A stretch of 28,358 nt of DNA from Prorocentrum cordatum (GCA_963575745.1 CAUYUJ010006476.1:25001-53358); one strand, 5' to 3'. Counted from the stretch's first letter, positions 10,127 through 20,140 are shown. The notes: generated by a model not told the origin, from the letters alone. Numbers and translations: made by a program.

Positions 10127-11080
10127 TCAATGCTCGTTGATCCATTGGGCAGCATCCTCTTTAGACCACGCCTTGCCACTCGATTTGATCTCCTCGGCCA
10201 AAGTTGTGATGACATTCTCATGATCATCCCGCTGCTTGCAGCTGAGACCGATTAGGTATTTTTTGTCCTGCATGATGTAGGTGCATGCCTTGCTTTCGGG
10301 GTTCGCCCGCTTCACGATACCGATCGCCACGCCATGAACCTCAGGTGGGCCTTCATCACCATCTGGTCGCTCCTCGGCACCAGCAGGTCGCTTCTTGGCT
10401 GCAGCAGGTCGCTTCCCGACGAACCTTCTCAGCTCTGCAGTTGCTCCATTCTCTGCGGCAGCCTTCGACGTCTCTGACATACCGTCGTCGTCGCTGCCGA
10501 TCTGGACGGGAATGGGGGGGCAACAATCGGGGCATTTGCATGCCACCGAGCAAATCTGGCAACTTGACCCAGACTCTGTCTTGGCAAGTTTTCGAGGGCG
10601 ATCTTTGGGCAACGACTGCTGTTGGGTTCCCTCTGAAGGGGCCTTCTGGGCAGGGATCTGCTGGACGAGCTGCAATACTTCTGGGCTCAGGAAACTCGTG
10701 TTGGAACTTCGATACGAACGAAGATGGTAAAACATTATGCCGATGGTGTTCCCCGCATCCGTGGCCCAGGCATCTTGAGATTTCCCCGTGGCCTTCAATG
10801 CTGACGACATGATCTGATGGTGCCTCTCCAAGTACAGCCACACTTCCTTGATTTGCAAAGGCAACGGCGCTGCATTCGGCAGGAAAGGCATCATCGCACC
10901 CAGGAGCTTTACATACCTTAGTATCCCAGCATGATCAGGGCCTTGGCTTCTACGGGTTTTAGCGTAATACGACAGCTCCCAATCCCACCCGCAAGTTTTT
11001 AACTTCGCATATTTTGCAAGAGCAGCGGTCATGGAACATATATCGAAATGGTCATTCGGTGTCCTCTGCTTCTGAGACAT
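10127..11080 (-). CDS. Gene A: 317-aa protein with Cys cluster and KRPAA repeat
   Basis: A single exon from ATG 11080 to TGA 10127. Residues 1-140 form a Trp/Leu-rich, probably globular part (CGWDWELSYYAKTRR near 30-44; KEVWLYLERHHQ at 78-89). Residues 174-187 carry six Cys (SCQICSVACKCPDCC), a possible metal-binding knot. An acidic stretch (GSDDDG at 195-200) and the repeat KRPAAAKKRPAG at 223-234, followed by EERP, recall the KRPAA tracts common in dinoflagellate repeat-associated proteins. The C-terminal ~70 residues (250-317) look like a compact basic domain ending WINEH. No enzyme motif is visible, and nuclear or nucleic-acid binding is only a guess. The relict spliced leader 35 nt upstream is the best of the four, so the 5' end is well defined. 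Confidence 0.8.
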   Translation of the reverse strand: MSQKQRTPNDHFDICSMTAALAKYAKLKTCGWDWELSYYAKTRRSQGPDHAGILRYVKLLGAMMPFLPNAAPLPLQIKEVWLYLERHHQIMSSALKATGKSQDAWATDAGNTIGIMFYHLRSYRSSNTSFLSPEVLQLVQQIPAQKAPSEGTQQQSLPKDRPRKLAKTESGSSCQICSVACKCPDCCPPIPVQIGSDDDGMSETSKAAAENGATAELRRFVGKRPAAAKKRPAGAEERPDGDEGPPEVHGVAIGIVKRANPESKACTYIMQDKKYLIGLSCKQRDDHENVITTLAEEIKSSGKAWSKEDAAQWINEH

Positions 11081-11115
11081 ACAGTAACAAAACTGATGGA
11101 TTGGCAGCTAGTGGG

Positions 11116-11136
11116 CTTGAGCAAAAATGGTTACGG
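11116..11136 (-). other. Relict spliced leader, gene A (19/21)
   Basis: On the minus strand CCGTAACCATTTTTGCTCAA plus G differs from the canonical dinoflagellate leader at only two positions, A for G at position 6 and T for G at position 14. The base before it is T, which is allowed at the leader's variable first position. It ends 35 nt before the ATG. A genomic leader joined to an ORF is the known signature of a mRNA that was reverse-transcribed and reinserted. Confidence 0.88.
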
Positions 11137-11580
11137 ATGCACACGTGGTGGCCACGATAAATGCAAGACAACATTGCGAAACAAAACACGGAAGTTAGAC
11201 AGATCCAGACCAATTGATGGCCCAATCTTTAAACATCCTCTGTTCAATATTCGCACCTTTTTATACAGATCCTCACATATTTTGTTTAGCGAAACGGGAA
11301 ATCTTTAAAAATCTATAGATTTCGAGAGTCTGGGGGGCCCCCGGGCCCCCGGGCCTGGTTGCGGCCCGGTCTGGTCTGCAACTGGACGACCCTCCTTTCC
11401 GCCTCCGATGCGCTCTTCGTGGCCAAGGCTGGCTTTGTCTTGAAATGATTGTCCAAACGCAACCCTGGGCATCGCAGTTTTTTGGTTGCATCTGGGGCTG
11501 TCTGGGAAACGCAGTTCCCCAATCAGAGCTTGCTTCTGTAGGGGTCCTAGCGGATATAAAGCTGAGGTGAAGTGAGCGGC
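11137..11580. other. Intergenic, repeat-derived, no gene
   Basis: The stretch contains a G/C palindromic GGGCCCCCGGGCCCCCGGGC near 11334-11353, resembling 3216-3260 in inverted form. It also contains GGTTGCATCTGGGGCTGTCT at 11483-11502, which recurs at 12015-12034 as TGTTGCATCTGGGGCTGTCT; both are followed by GGGAAAC. It is probably derived from the CTTGGGG family. No gene is supported. Confidence 0.6.
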
Positions 11581-11584
11581 CGAT

Positions 11585-11720
11585 TTCGGTGGCCGGGGCC
11601 GGGTGCCCGGGTGCCCGGGGGTGCCCGGGTGGCCGATTTCGGTGGCCCGGCCAGGGTGCCCGGGTGCCCGGGTGCCTGGGGGTGCCCGGGTGCCCGGGGG
11701 TGCCCGGGTGCCCGGGGGTG
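11585..11720. repeat. GGTGCCCGG minisatellite
   Basis: An array of GGGTGCCCGGGTGCCC units with interspersed GGCCGATTTCGGTGG. The same unit reappears at 15500-15595, where it truncates the Helitron-like gene. Confidence 0.9.
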
Positions 11721-11980
11721 TCCAATAGCCCAATAGCCCAGTAGCCCTATAGCCCTATAGCCGTATAGCCCTATAGCCCTGTAGCCCTATAGCCTTATAT
11801 CCCTATAGCCCTAATAGCCTTATATCCCTATAGCCCCATAGCCCATATAGCTCTATATCCCAATCGCCCTATAGCCCTATGGCCCTATAGGTCACAGTCC
11901 TATAGCCCTATAGCCCGATAGCCCTACAGCCCGATAGCCGTGTAGCCCTATAGCCCAATTGCCCTATAGCCCCAACAAAA
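11721..11980. repeat. AGCCCTATAG minisatellite
   Basis: About 25 degenerate 9-10-mers of TAGCCCTATAGCCC. No gene is visible. Confidence 0.93.
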
Positions 11981-12029
11981 ATCTGATTGGGTTTTTTCTC
12001 CGGTATCATTTTTGTTGTTGCATCTGGGG

Positions 12030-12960
12030 CTGTCTGGGAAACCTTTTGGGCGTCTCGGGAGGCGTCGAGGGGTGGGGTCTTGCGAGTTACGTGGGGGTTC
12101 CTGTTGGGCTTCTGGGAGCCCAGGGCTGGAAATGTTCGTTCGGCCCCGCCCTGGACCGCTGGGCTCTTGTGTGCCTCTTTCTGGCCTCCTGGATGCTGCT
12201 TGAGGTCGCTTGGGGGCCTCTTGGAGACCTCTTGGGCTCTCTTGGGGGTCTCTTGGGGCCTCCTCGGAGCATCCTGGACTCCTTCTTGAAATCGTCATGG
12301 GACCTTCTTGGCACGTCTTCGGGGGCCTCTTAGAGTTTTGAAGCCGTTTGGGTGCCGTCTTGGGGCCTCTTGGAGCCTCTTTTGGGTTTCTTGGGGCCCC
12401 TCGGGCCTCTTGGGGGCCTCTTGGGGCCTCTTGGGGGCTTCCTGGGGGCATCTTGGGGCCTCTTGGGGGCATCTCGGGGCGGAGAGCTTGATTTCTCGGT
12501 TCGCGTTCCCTCTCTTGGGCCCCTTTTGGGACCTTCTTGGGACCTTGTTGGGCCGTCTTGGGCGGCTCTAGGGCCGTCTCGGGGCTCTCTCGGGCCGTCT
12601 TGGGGTTCTTTTGGCAGCCTCTTGGGCCGTCCTGGAGCGGTTTTGGGAGCCTCTTGGGCGGTGCGCCAGAAACACGAAACAGCGAGAATGCAAAAAACAT
12701 AGCAAAAAACGCCTTCCGAGCGCTTCTTGGGGGCTTCTCGGCGCCTCCTGGAGCCACTTGGGGTCGAAAGCTTGGAATTCGATGGTGGCTTTCCTCCTCT
12801 GGGGCCCTCTCGGGCCCGTCTTGGGGACTCTCTTGGGCCGTCTTGGGCCCTTCGTGGGCCGTCCTGGAGCTTTCTGGGGCTGTATTGGGGCCCTCTGGAG
12901 CGCGTCCTGGGCCGTATTGGGGCGGTCTCGGGAGCTTCTGAGGTCGTCAAGCACGGACCG
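12030..12960. repeat. CTTGGGG-family repeat block 2
   Basis: A continuous degenerate array of TCTTGGGGGCC-type 12-15-mers, with an A-rich linker near 12665-12720 (GAAACAGCGAGAATGCAAAA). The linker resembles those of the 730-bp units at 18.6-20 kb. Long open frames on both strands and in several phases are an effect of the repeat period and its lack of stop triplets. Confidence 0.85.
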
Positions 12961-13960
12961 ACAGCGAAAACAAGCAATATGTTAAACATATACGTTTTAC
13001 GAAGAGAATGGGGTTATTTTGGCCCCTTGGGGCTCTCTTTGGGGCCCTATTGGGGGTCGCTTGGGGTGTCTTGGGGGCTTCTGAAGCCACCTTGGAGGCC
13101 ATGTTGGGCGTCTGGGAGCGACCTTCGGGCGTCCCGGGTCTGTTCTGGAGCCTCTTGGGGCCTCCTTGGCGCCTTCTGGCGGCCTTCTGTGAGGCCCCGG
13201 GGCTCCCCGAGGGCCCCGGGGCCCACATTTGCGGTCGTCTTGGGCCCTTCGTGGGCCGTCCTGGAGCTCTCTGGGGCTGTATTGGGGCCCTCTGGGGCGC
13301 GTCCTCGGCCGGACCGACAGCGAAAACAAGCAATATGTTAAACATATACGTTTTACGAAGGGAATGGGGTTATTTTGGCCCCTTGGGGCTCTCTTTGGGG
13401 CCCTATTGGGGGTCGCTTGGGGTGTCTTGGGGGCTTCTGAAGCCACCTTGGAGGCCATGTTGGGCGTCTGGGAGCGACCTTCGGGCGTCCCGGGTCTGTT
13501 CTGGAGCCTCTTGGGGCCTCCTTGGCGCCTTCTGGCGGCCTTCTGTGAGGCCCCGGGGCTCCCCGAGGGCCCCGGGGCCCACATTTGCGGTCGTCTTGGG
13601 CCCTTCGTGGGCCGTCCTGGAGCTCTCTGGGGCTGTATTGGGGCCCTCTGGGGCGCGTCCTCGGCCGGACCGACAGCGAAAACAAGCAATATGTTAAACA
13701 TATACGTTTTACGAAGGGAATGGGGTTATTTTGGCCCCTTGGGGCTCTCTTTGGGGCCCTATTGGGGGTCGCTTGGGGTGTCTTGGGGGCTTCTGAAGCC
13801 GCCTTGGAGGCCATGTTGGGCGTCTGGGAGCGACCTTCGGGCGTCCCGGGTCTGTTCTGGAGCCTCTTGGGGCCTCCTTGGCGCCTTCTGGCGGTCTTCT
13901 GTGAGGCCCCGGGGCTCCCCGAGGGCCCCGGAGCCCACATTTGTGGTAGCGGCGCCGGCC
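12961..13960. repeat. 356-bp tandem repeat, about 2.7 copies
   Basis: The landmark GTTAAACATATACGTTTTAC occurs at 12981, 13337 and 13693, exactly 356 bp apart. Copies are almost identical, with single-base differences such as GAAGAGAATG versus GAAGGGAATG. Each unit has an A-rich linker (CGAAAACAAGCAATATG), the landmark, and about 280 bp of CTTGGGG-type DNA ending CCACATTTGCGG. The last copy breaks off near 13940. High identity indicates recent amplification. Confidence 0.95.
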
Positions 13961-13989
13961 CCGGGCGCACGGACCTGGTGCGCCGTCAT

Positions 13990-14215
13990 ATGAATAAATA
14001 CGTATGATGTTTTACCATGCGTATACATACACATACGTGAGATGTTACACCATGCATATGCATACACATACGTAGATGTGATACCATGCATATGCATACA
14101 CATACGTAAGCATTGACACACTGCATGTACATGCACGCACGTAAGATGCTGTACCATGCATGTAGATACATGTACGTATGATATGAGGTCACATATGTTC
14201 ATAGATATACGTGTG
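13990..14215. repeat. ~45-bp ATGCATATGCATACACATACG minisatellite
   Basis: About five degenerate units containing CCATGCATATGCATACACAT and ACGTA(A/G)GATG words. No gene is visible to 14490; the segment 14380-14470 holds a short imperfect GTTTCTGGGGC/GTTTCTGGGCC repeat. Confidence 0.85.
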
Positions 14216-14494
14216 CTGTGGTCTCAGATATACAGATATACAACCATGCCCCCCTAGCTGAATATGATACCTATGTGTGAATCATACGGGGCGCGCATGG
14301 GTTAACATCACACATGCATAGGGCGGTGTGTCCCGACAGGCGGCTCCACAGCCGGACAATTGTTTCAAGGGTTTTGTTTCAAGGTGTGTTTCAAGTTTTG
14401 TTTCTGGGGCGTTTCGGATTTTGTCTCTGGGCCCTGGCCTGGTTTTGTTTCTGGGCCCTGGCCAAGAGTGCCCAAGAGGCCCCCCCGGAGGCCC

Positions 14495-14945
14495 CAAGAG
14501 GTCAGAGTTGTGAGGATGCCTCAGGCGGTAGTGGCCAGACCACCTGCTCAGGGCATCTCGCAACTCAGAGTGGCGAGGGTCTCAGGCGGAAGTGGCCAGA
14601 CCACCTTGGGGCAATGTATCTCCGAGGTCAGAGCTCAGTGCATCTCGGAACCCAGAGTTGCGAGGATGTCTCAGGCGAACGTGCCCGGACCACCATGGGG
14701 CAGGGCACCTCCGAGGTCAGAGATCGCAGGATGTCTCAGGCGAGATCGGAGTGAACACCTCACCTCAGGGCGTCTCGGAACCCAGAAATGCGAGCGTGTC
14801 TCAAGCGAAAGTGCCCGGACCACCGTGGGGCAGGGCACCTCCGAGGTCAGAGTTTCGAGGATGTCTCAGGCGAAAGTGGTCTGACCAACTCAGGTCAGGA
14901 CGTCTCGGAACCCAGAGCTTTGAGGATGTCTCAGGCGAACCGGGT
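14495..14945. repeat. ~70-bp tandem repeat
   Basis: Six or more degenerate units built from GAGGTCAGAGT, GCGAGGATGTCTCAGGCGAA, GTGCCCGGACCACC and GGGGCAGGGCACCTCC. Alternate units carry GTCTCGGAACCCAGAG in place of CTCCGAGGTCAGAG, so the array may be a two-part higher-order repeat. Frames through it in several phases are artefacts. Confidence 0.88.
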
Positions 14946-15500
14946 CTCCTCCTGCGCGTCCTCCTCTTCATCCTCCTCCTCCTCCTGCTCTTCCTCCTCC
15001 TGCTCCTCCTCCTCCTCCTCCTCTTCTGCCTGGATGCTGCGCCGGTTGCGAACGCCTGCTCCTCCACGAAATTAGTCCTCATCCGCCTCCCATTGCCCAT
15101 GTCCCTCCCCGCCTCCTCGCTCATTTTCCCCCTCCTCCTCCTCCTCCTCCTCCTCCTCCTCCTCCTCGTCCTCGTCCTACTCCCCCCCTGTCCTGTCTTC
15201 ATCCTCCCACTCCTCCTCCCTGCTCCTCCTCCGCTGGCCGAGCCGGGCCGGGCCGGGCCGAGCCGAGCCGGCGGAGGGATAGTCTGATTATGGAAGGGAG
15301 GGGGAAGAGAACGAGCAGGAGGAGGAGGAGGAGGAGGAGGAGGACATGGAGGAAGTGCTTTTTCGAACTGCCGAAACGGTCCTCCCGGTCCCCTCCACCT
15401 CCTACTCCTTCTGGCTCTACCCTCGCCTCGGATTGCGCTGGACGCCTGCCCGACGTTCACTCCTCCTCCTTCTCCTCCTCCTCATCCTCCCTCCTCCTTT
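14946..15500. repeat. CTC/GGA-rich and GGCCG-rich simple repeats
   Basis: Mostly (CTC)n with phase breaks, a (GGCCG)n patch at about 15236-15275, a (GGA)n patch at about 15320-15345 and another CTC patch at 15460-15500. No gene is supported in this stretch. Confidence 0.9.
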
Positions 15501-15595
15501 CCGGGTGCCCGGGGGATGCCCGGATGCCCCGGTGCCGGGGTGCCTGCAAAGCCTGGGTGCCCGGGTGCCCCGGTGCCCGGGTGCCCGACAAAGGG
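15500..15595. repeat. GGTGCCCGG minisatellite, second site
   Basis: CCGGGTGCCCGGGGGATGCC and relatives, the same unit as 11585-11720. It abuts the last recognisable Helitron-like codons near 15597. Confidence 0.88.
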
Positions 15596-17783
15596 TCTTC
15601 CGTGCGGGTCTTCCGTGCGGCGACAGTGCTCTCGCTGTTGAAAGATCCGAATCCAAGGGCGCAGTTGTACGACCGAATGTGCTGCATGAAGTGGTCGTGG
15701 GAAAGACCCAGACGAAGGAGCTGAGCCATTTCGGCCGGAGCGGGAGGCAGTAGGGGGATGCCAGCCAGGGCTCCGTACCTGCAGCACGCGCCGAAGTCCT
15801 TTCTGCGTGCTGCCGGGCAACGCGCGCGTTCGGCGAAGAAGTGCAGAGCCCCGCACGTTGCGCAGGCTCCTTGAAAGTTGCCGGTCGGAGAGAGCGACGC
15901 TTTCGGAACGCGGTCGCTGCATCATTCGTCTGTCGACCACCAGCCGGCGCGGTGGCCGGTGCGTACGCCAAGAGAGTCCCAGGCACGGGTTCTGCGAACC
16001 AGTTCCGATGCGCTGCGCAGGCGGGCGGACAGCTGGACGAGTTCGGAAGTGCTACGCGGGTGGACTTGAGGCGACACCACAGCACGGAACATATCGGCGA
16101 GTCACGTGCTCGGAGGTACATGCGGACGGCTGCCCCCGCCTGCTTGCGGAGTGCTTGCAACGGATCGATACGTGGACGGGCGTGTGGGACACCAGAAGAC
16201 CCCGACGTCGGAGGATGATGGGGCCCGGCGGCGGCGGTGGCTACCGCGGCATGTCGGGCGTGGTCGGGGCAGTATCCGGTGGCGTACATTGTTTTCGTCA
16301 ACTTTCTGTCGCACAGTGGGAAGGAACATGTGGGTTTAAAACAACGTTCGCACATGCCGTTGTTGCGCGGCACTGCGCGTCGCACGCCATGGCGGGCGGG
16401 GGCGCGGCAGCCGGCCTTTCCGGGCCCCTGGCAACGGGGCCCCGCGAGGCAACAGTGCCTACATTCCACCACGGTGCCGAGAGGGCCCACGCGAAAAGCG
16501 CACCCAATGGCACGATTGCTACATGGCTTCCCTTTCCGAATGCACGCGATGCAGAGGCCGTCGGACGACTTCCGTTAAGCTACACCGTTGCACCCAGACG
16601 AGCTACAAGGGCGTTCGGCTTGCTCGTAGGATCGTTTGGAGAGGGATGGTAGTGGTTGTGGTGTGGACAGCCCACACGTTCGACATAGGCCTGCTGAACC
16701 AGGGGTGGAACGGCGGTCGCACCTACGCGTCGCGCATGGGAAACAGGACGAAGTGCAAAGACAACACAAAGTGTCCTCTGGCGACTCGACTACGTTCGTA
16801 CAAGCGGGCGCGCGGCAGAAGTGGAGCAGGGCGGGCGGTTGGCAGACGAGGCAATGCTGTCCGTGTTGTCGAAGGACGCGGAAGTTGCAGGTGGCCGTAG
16901 CGCAAGGAAAGACCCCGACGATGCACATGGGGCATTGCGCGCCCGTTCGAGATGTGTTTTCTTGCACCGCTGGCGCCCCGCACTTCGGAGCGCTACATCG
17001 CGAGGGCGTAGATGCAAGCGCCGTCGAAGACTGCGCTGGAGCGGCTAGAGAAGGGCTGGCGGCTGGGCTGGCTCCGCCACAGTGAGCGCACAGATCTGGA
17101 GTTCTGGGCGCTCTTCGGCGCGAGAAGCACACTGTGCACGGTCGACGTCCGGCTTGGCATGGGACGCAAGTACTGTGGGCTGCATCGCTCCGTTCCTCCT
17201 GGCAGCCAGGCGATGCGCAGGCGAATTGCCGACCAGGGTTGTAGGGGCAAGAATGGTTGTTGTGATGGTTAACGCATTGCGGAAGCCGGCCTGATGCACG
17301 TTTGACCTTTTGCCGGACGTGGGAAGGACACCCCAGCACCGCGAAGCGACAGGGCAGGGAGCCTTCAGAGCACGGAAAGCACGGTGCAGATGATTTGTTG
17401 GTTGCCAGAAGGCGGCAGCCGACGCGGGCGTTCCTACACAAGTTCCACTCACGCGTGGTATTGTGGCATGGGTCGGAATAGTGCGTTGTGCAGAAAGTAG
17501 GCGTGACATGTGTTTTTGGCCGTCGGAAGGGTGAAGCTACAGGAGCCTCGCACTGGGGGTGGGCACGCCGTGCATCTGCCGAAAGGCACCGCTTGCAAAA
17601 TCTCTGACGTTCTCGTTTGTTGGTGCCTGTGTGTCGCGGCCTCTCAGTAACAACTGGAGCCATGACTACGAATACGGAGGTGCAGGGAGCGGCGGCTCGA
17701 CCCGCGATATGGATGGCAGCCTGCAATGCCGTAAAAGTAAGCAGGAGAATACTGACTGGTGACTGCGGAGGCAGCAGCATCAT
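15590..17783 (-). pseudogene. Helitron-like Rep/helicase gene, N-terminal part, decayed
   Basis: The longest open piece starts at ATG 17783. For about 430 codons it is a Cys-rich repeat: CxxC pairs, then PC-x4-C, then about 11 residues to the next CxxC, some ten times over. A single TAA (16577-16575) interrupts it; the same frame then resumes with DGLCIACIRKGKPC at the expected spacing and runs to about 15920. Between about 15921 and 15895 the reading moves to another frame, as after a one-base loss. It continues as CATCGALHFFAERA, then FGACCRYG, PLLPP and HDHFMQHIRSYNCALGFGSF. Those last motifs are the segment that precedes the Rep domain in Helitron proteins (CxxCGALHF; CC-x-G; F-x-x-x-IR-x-YN). 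The HUH Rep motifs and the helicase are absent: homology ends at the GC minisatellite near 15597. Family assignment is firm on these motifs; the start is uncertain, since the frame is open about 30 codons upstream. Confidence 0.75.
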
Positions 17784-17995
17784 GTCTTCAGCCGATATGG
17801 GGTACGGGGTCGGTGGAGCAGGACGCGGAAGTGCAACTCGGAGACCTTGTTGGAAGCTCCGGGAACAGCCTCGGCGCTGACCTGGGCCCCGTCATGGCTC
17901 CATGGATGGGCCAATGGTTGTGCACGGAAACGGAAAGAGCGCTGAAGGAACTTGCCCGAGACGGCTCATGGCACCCTTCGCTCTTGGAAGCGTAA
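17760..17995 (+). CDS. Doubtful plus-strand ORF end
   Basis: A plus-strand frame, open from about 17762 and ending TAA at 17995, reads GADLGPVMAPWMGQWLCTETERALKELARDGSWHPSLLEA in two parts. The composition is protein-like and free of simple repeats over about 75 codons. It has no ATG at its 5' end and overlaps the start of the Helitron-like gene on the other strand. It could be the 3' exon of an unrecognised gene or chance. No family is recognised. Confidence 0.2.
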
Positions 17996-18004
17996 ATGTT
18001 AAGG

Positions 18005-18250
18005 GTTGGTTACGTCACTGCTCCCCGTCCTCCTCTCCTCCTCGTCCTCCTCCTCCTCATCATCATCATCATCAGCCTCCTCCATGTCCTCCCCGCTCTC
18101 TTCAATCTGCCGCTCCTTCTCTTCCTACACCTCGTTCTCGTCCTTCCTCACCTCGAGTCACTCCCCAGTCCTCCTCATCCTTCGCTCCCCTTCCATCCTT
18201 GTCATCAGCATCCCTCGCCACCATTACTTACGCCTCCTCATCATCATAAT
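18005..18250. repeat. CTC-rich simple repeat
   Basis: A degenerate pyrimidine-rich tract (CCTCCTCCTC, CATCATCATCAT). Ser/Leu/Pro-rich frames here are artefacts. Confidence 0.88.
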
Positions 18251-18259
18251 GTATGGTGT

Positions 18260-20140
18260 GGCTCTCGCGTGGCCATCATTGGGCTGTCTTGGGGCCTCGC
18301 ATGACCCTCTCGGGGTCAATTTTTGGAGGCATACTGGAAGTCTCTGGGGCGTATTGGGAGGAGTTGTTGGGCTTCTTGGGAGCCTCCGGGGAGCCTTTTG
18401 GGGGGCGCTTGGGTGGCCTCGGGGGGCCTCTTGGGGTCCGCTGGGCTCGCTTAGGCAATCTTGAGGCCATGTCGGGGCCCTCCTGGGGCCGTCTTGGGCG
18501 ACTCCTGCGCCGTCCTGGGGCGCTCTTGGACCGTCTTGGGACGCCTTTGGGGGCGTTTTGGGCCGTCTTGGGCCCGGCTTAAGGGTCTCCTGGGCCGTCC
18601 TGGGGCTCTCTTGGGGGCCTCTTGGGCCGTCTTGGAGCGTCGGAAAGCAAAAAAAGGCGTGTTGGAGGCTCGCTGGCCTTTTAGGCGGTCGTCAGGCCAT
18701 GTCGGGGCCCTGCTGGGGCTGTCTTGAGCGGCTCCTGGGTTGTCTTGGGGCTCACTTGGGCCATCTTGGGACGCCTTTGGGGGCCTCTTGAGTTGTCTTG
18801 GGGCCGGCTCAGGGGCCTCTGGGGCCGTCCTGGGCTGTCTTGGGTGCCTCTTGGGCCGTCTGGCAGCGTCGGAAAACAGAAAAAGCGAGAAGGCAAAACA
18901 AATAGAAAAAACAATGAAAAATCAACGTTTGTGGCCTCTTGGGGCTCCTTGGGAGGCCTCTTGGAGGCCGCTTGGGGCGTGTTGGTGGCTTCTGGCCTCG
19001 CTTGGAGGCCATGCTGGCGCGTGTTGGAGGTCCGCTGGGCTCGCTTAGGCAGTCTTCAGGCCATGGCGGGGCCCTCCTGGAGCTGTCTTGGGCGGCTCCT
19101 GGGCCGTCCTGGGGGCCTTTTGGGCCGTCTCGGGACGCCTTTGGGGGCTTCTTGGGCCGTCTTGGGGCCGGCTTAGGGGCCTCTTGGGCCGTCCTGGGGC
19201 TCTCTTGGGGGCCTCTTGGGCCGTCTTGGAGCGTCGGAAAGCAAAAAAAGCAAGAACGCGAAAAACATCGAAAGAACCACTGACAAATCAGCGTTTGTGG
19301 CCTCTTGGGGTTCTCTTGGGAGGCCTCTTGGAGGCCGCTTGGGGCGTGTTGGTGGCCTGTGGGCTCGTCTGGAGGCCATGCTGGCGCGTGTTGGAGGCTC
19401 GCTGGCCTTTTAGGCAGTCGTCAGGCCATGTCGGGGCCCTCCTGGGGCTGTCTTGAGCGGCTCCTGGGTTGTCTTGGGGCTCACTTGGGCCATCTTGGGA
19501 CGCCTTTGGGGGCCTCTTGGGTTGTCTTGGGGCCGGCTCAGGGGCCTCTGGGGCCGTCCTGGGCTGTCTTGGGTGCCTCTTGGGCCGTCTGGCAGCGTCG
19601 GAAAACAGAAAAAGCGAGAAGGCAAAACAAATCGAAAAAAACAATGAAAAATCAACGTTTGTGGCCTCTTGGGGCTCCTTGGGAGGCCTCTTGGAGGCCG
19701 CTTGGGGCGTGTTGGTGGCTTCTGGCCTCGTTTGGAGGCCATGCTGGCGCGTGTTGGAGGTCCGCTGGGCTCGCTTAGGCAGTCTTCAGGCCATGGCGGG
19801 GCCCTCCTGGAGCTGTCTTGGGCGGCTCCTGGGCCGTCCTGGGGGCCTTTTGGGCCGTCTCGGGACGCCTTTGGGGGCTTCTTGGGCCGTCTTGGGGCCG
19901 GCTTAGGGGCCTCTTGGGCCGTCCTGGGGCTCTCTTGGGGGCCTCTTGGGCCGTCTTGGAGCGTCGGAAAGCAGGAAAAGCGAGAAGACAAAAAACATTG
20001 AAAAAACAATGAAACAAACAACACTTGTTGCCTCTTGGGGCTCTCTTGGGAGGCGTCTTGGAGGCCGCTTGGGGCGTGTTGGTGGCCGCTGGGCTCGTCT
20101 GGAAGCCATGCTGGCGCGTGTTGGAGCGCTCGCGGGCTGT
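18260..20140. repeat. CTTGGGG-family block 3 with ~730-bp higher-order repeat
   Basis: A G/C-rich minisatellite with A-rich linkers. One linker type (GGAAAACAGAAAAAGCGAGA) occurs at 18871 and 19600, 729 bp apart. A second type (GCGTCGGAAAGCA) occurs at 19231 and 19961, 730 bp apart, with an earlier relative at 18637. The higher-order unit is therefore two ~365-bp halves with different linkers. Unit-to-unit identity is high. Overlapping frames on both strands are artefacts of the repeat. Confidence 0.92.

Noticed and set aside
12000-13990. Many overlapping Pro/Arg-rich (minus) and Gly/Leu/Trp-rich (plus) open frames
   Set aside because: The CTTGGGG repeat lacks stop triplets in most phases, so frames open on both strands at once. 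Nothing in them resembles a protein family; the same applies at 2.5-3.2 kb and 18.2-20.2 kb.
15482-15940. Separate minus-strand ORF of ~150 residues overlapping the Helitron-like gene
   Set aside because: It is a third frame without Helitron motifs, and its C-terminal half is the GC minisatellite.
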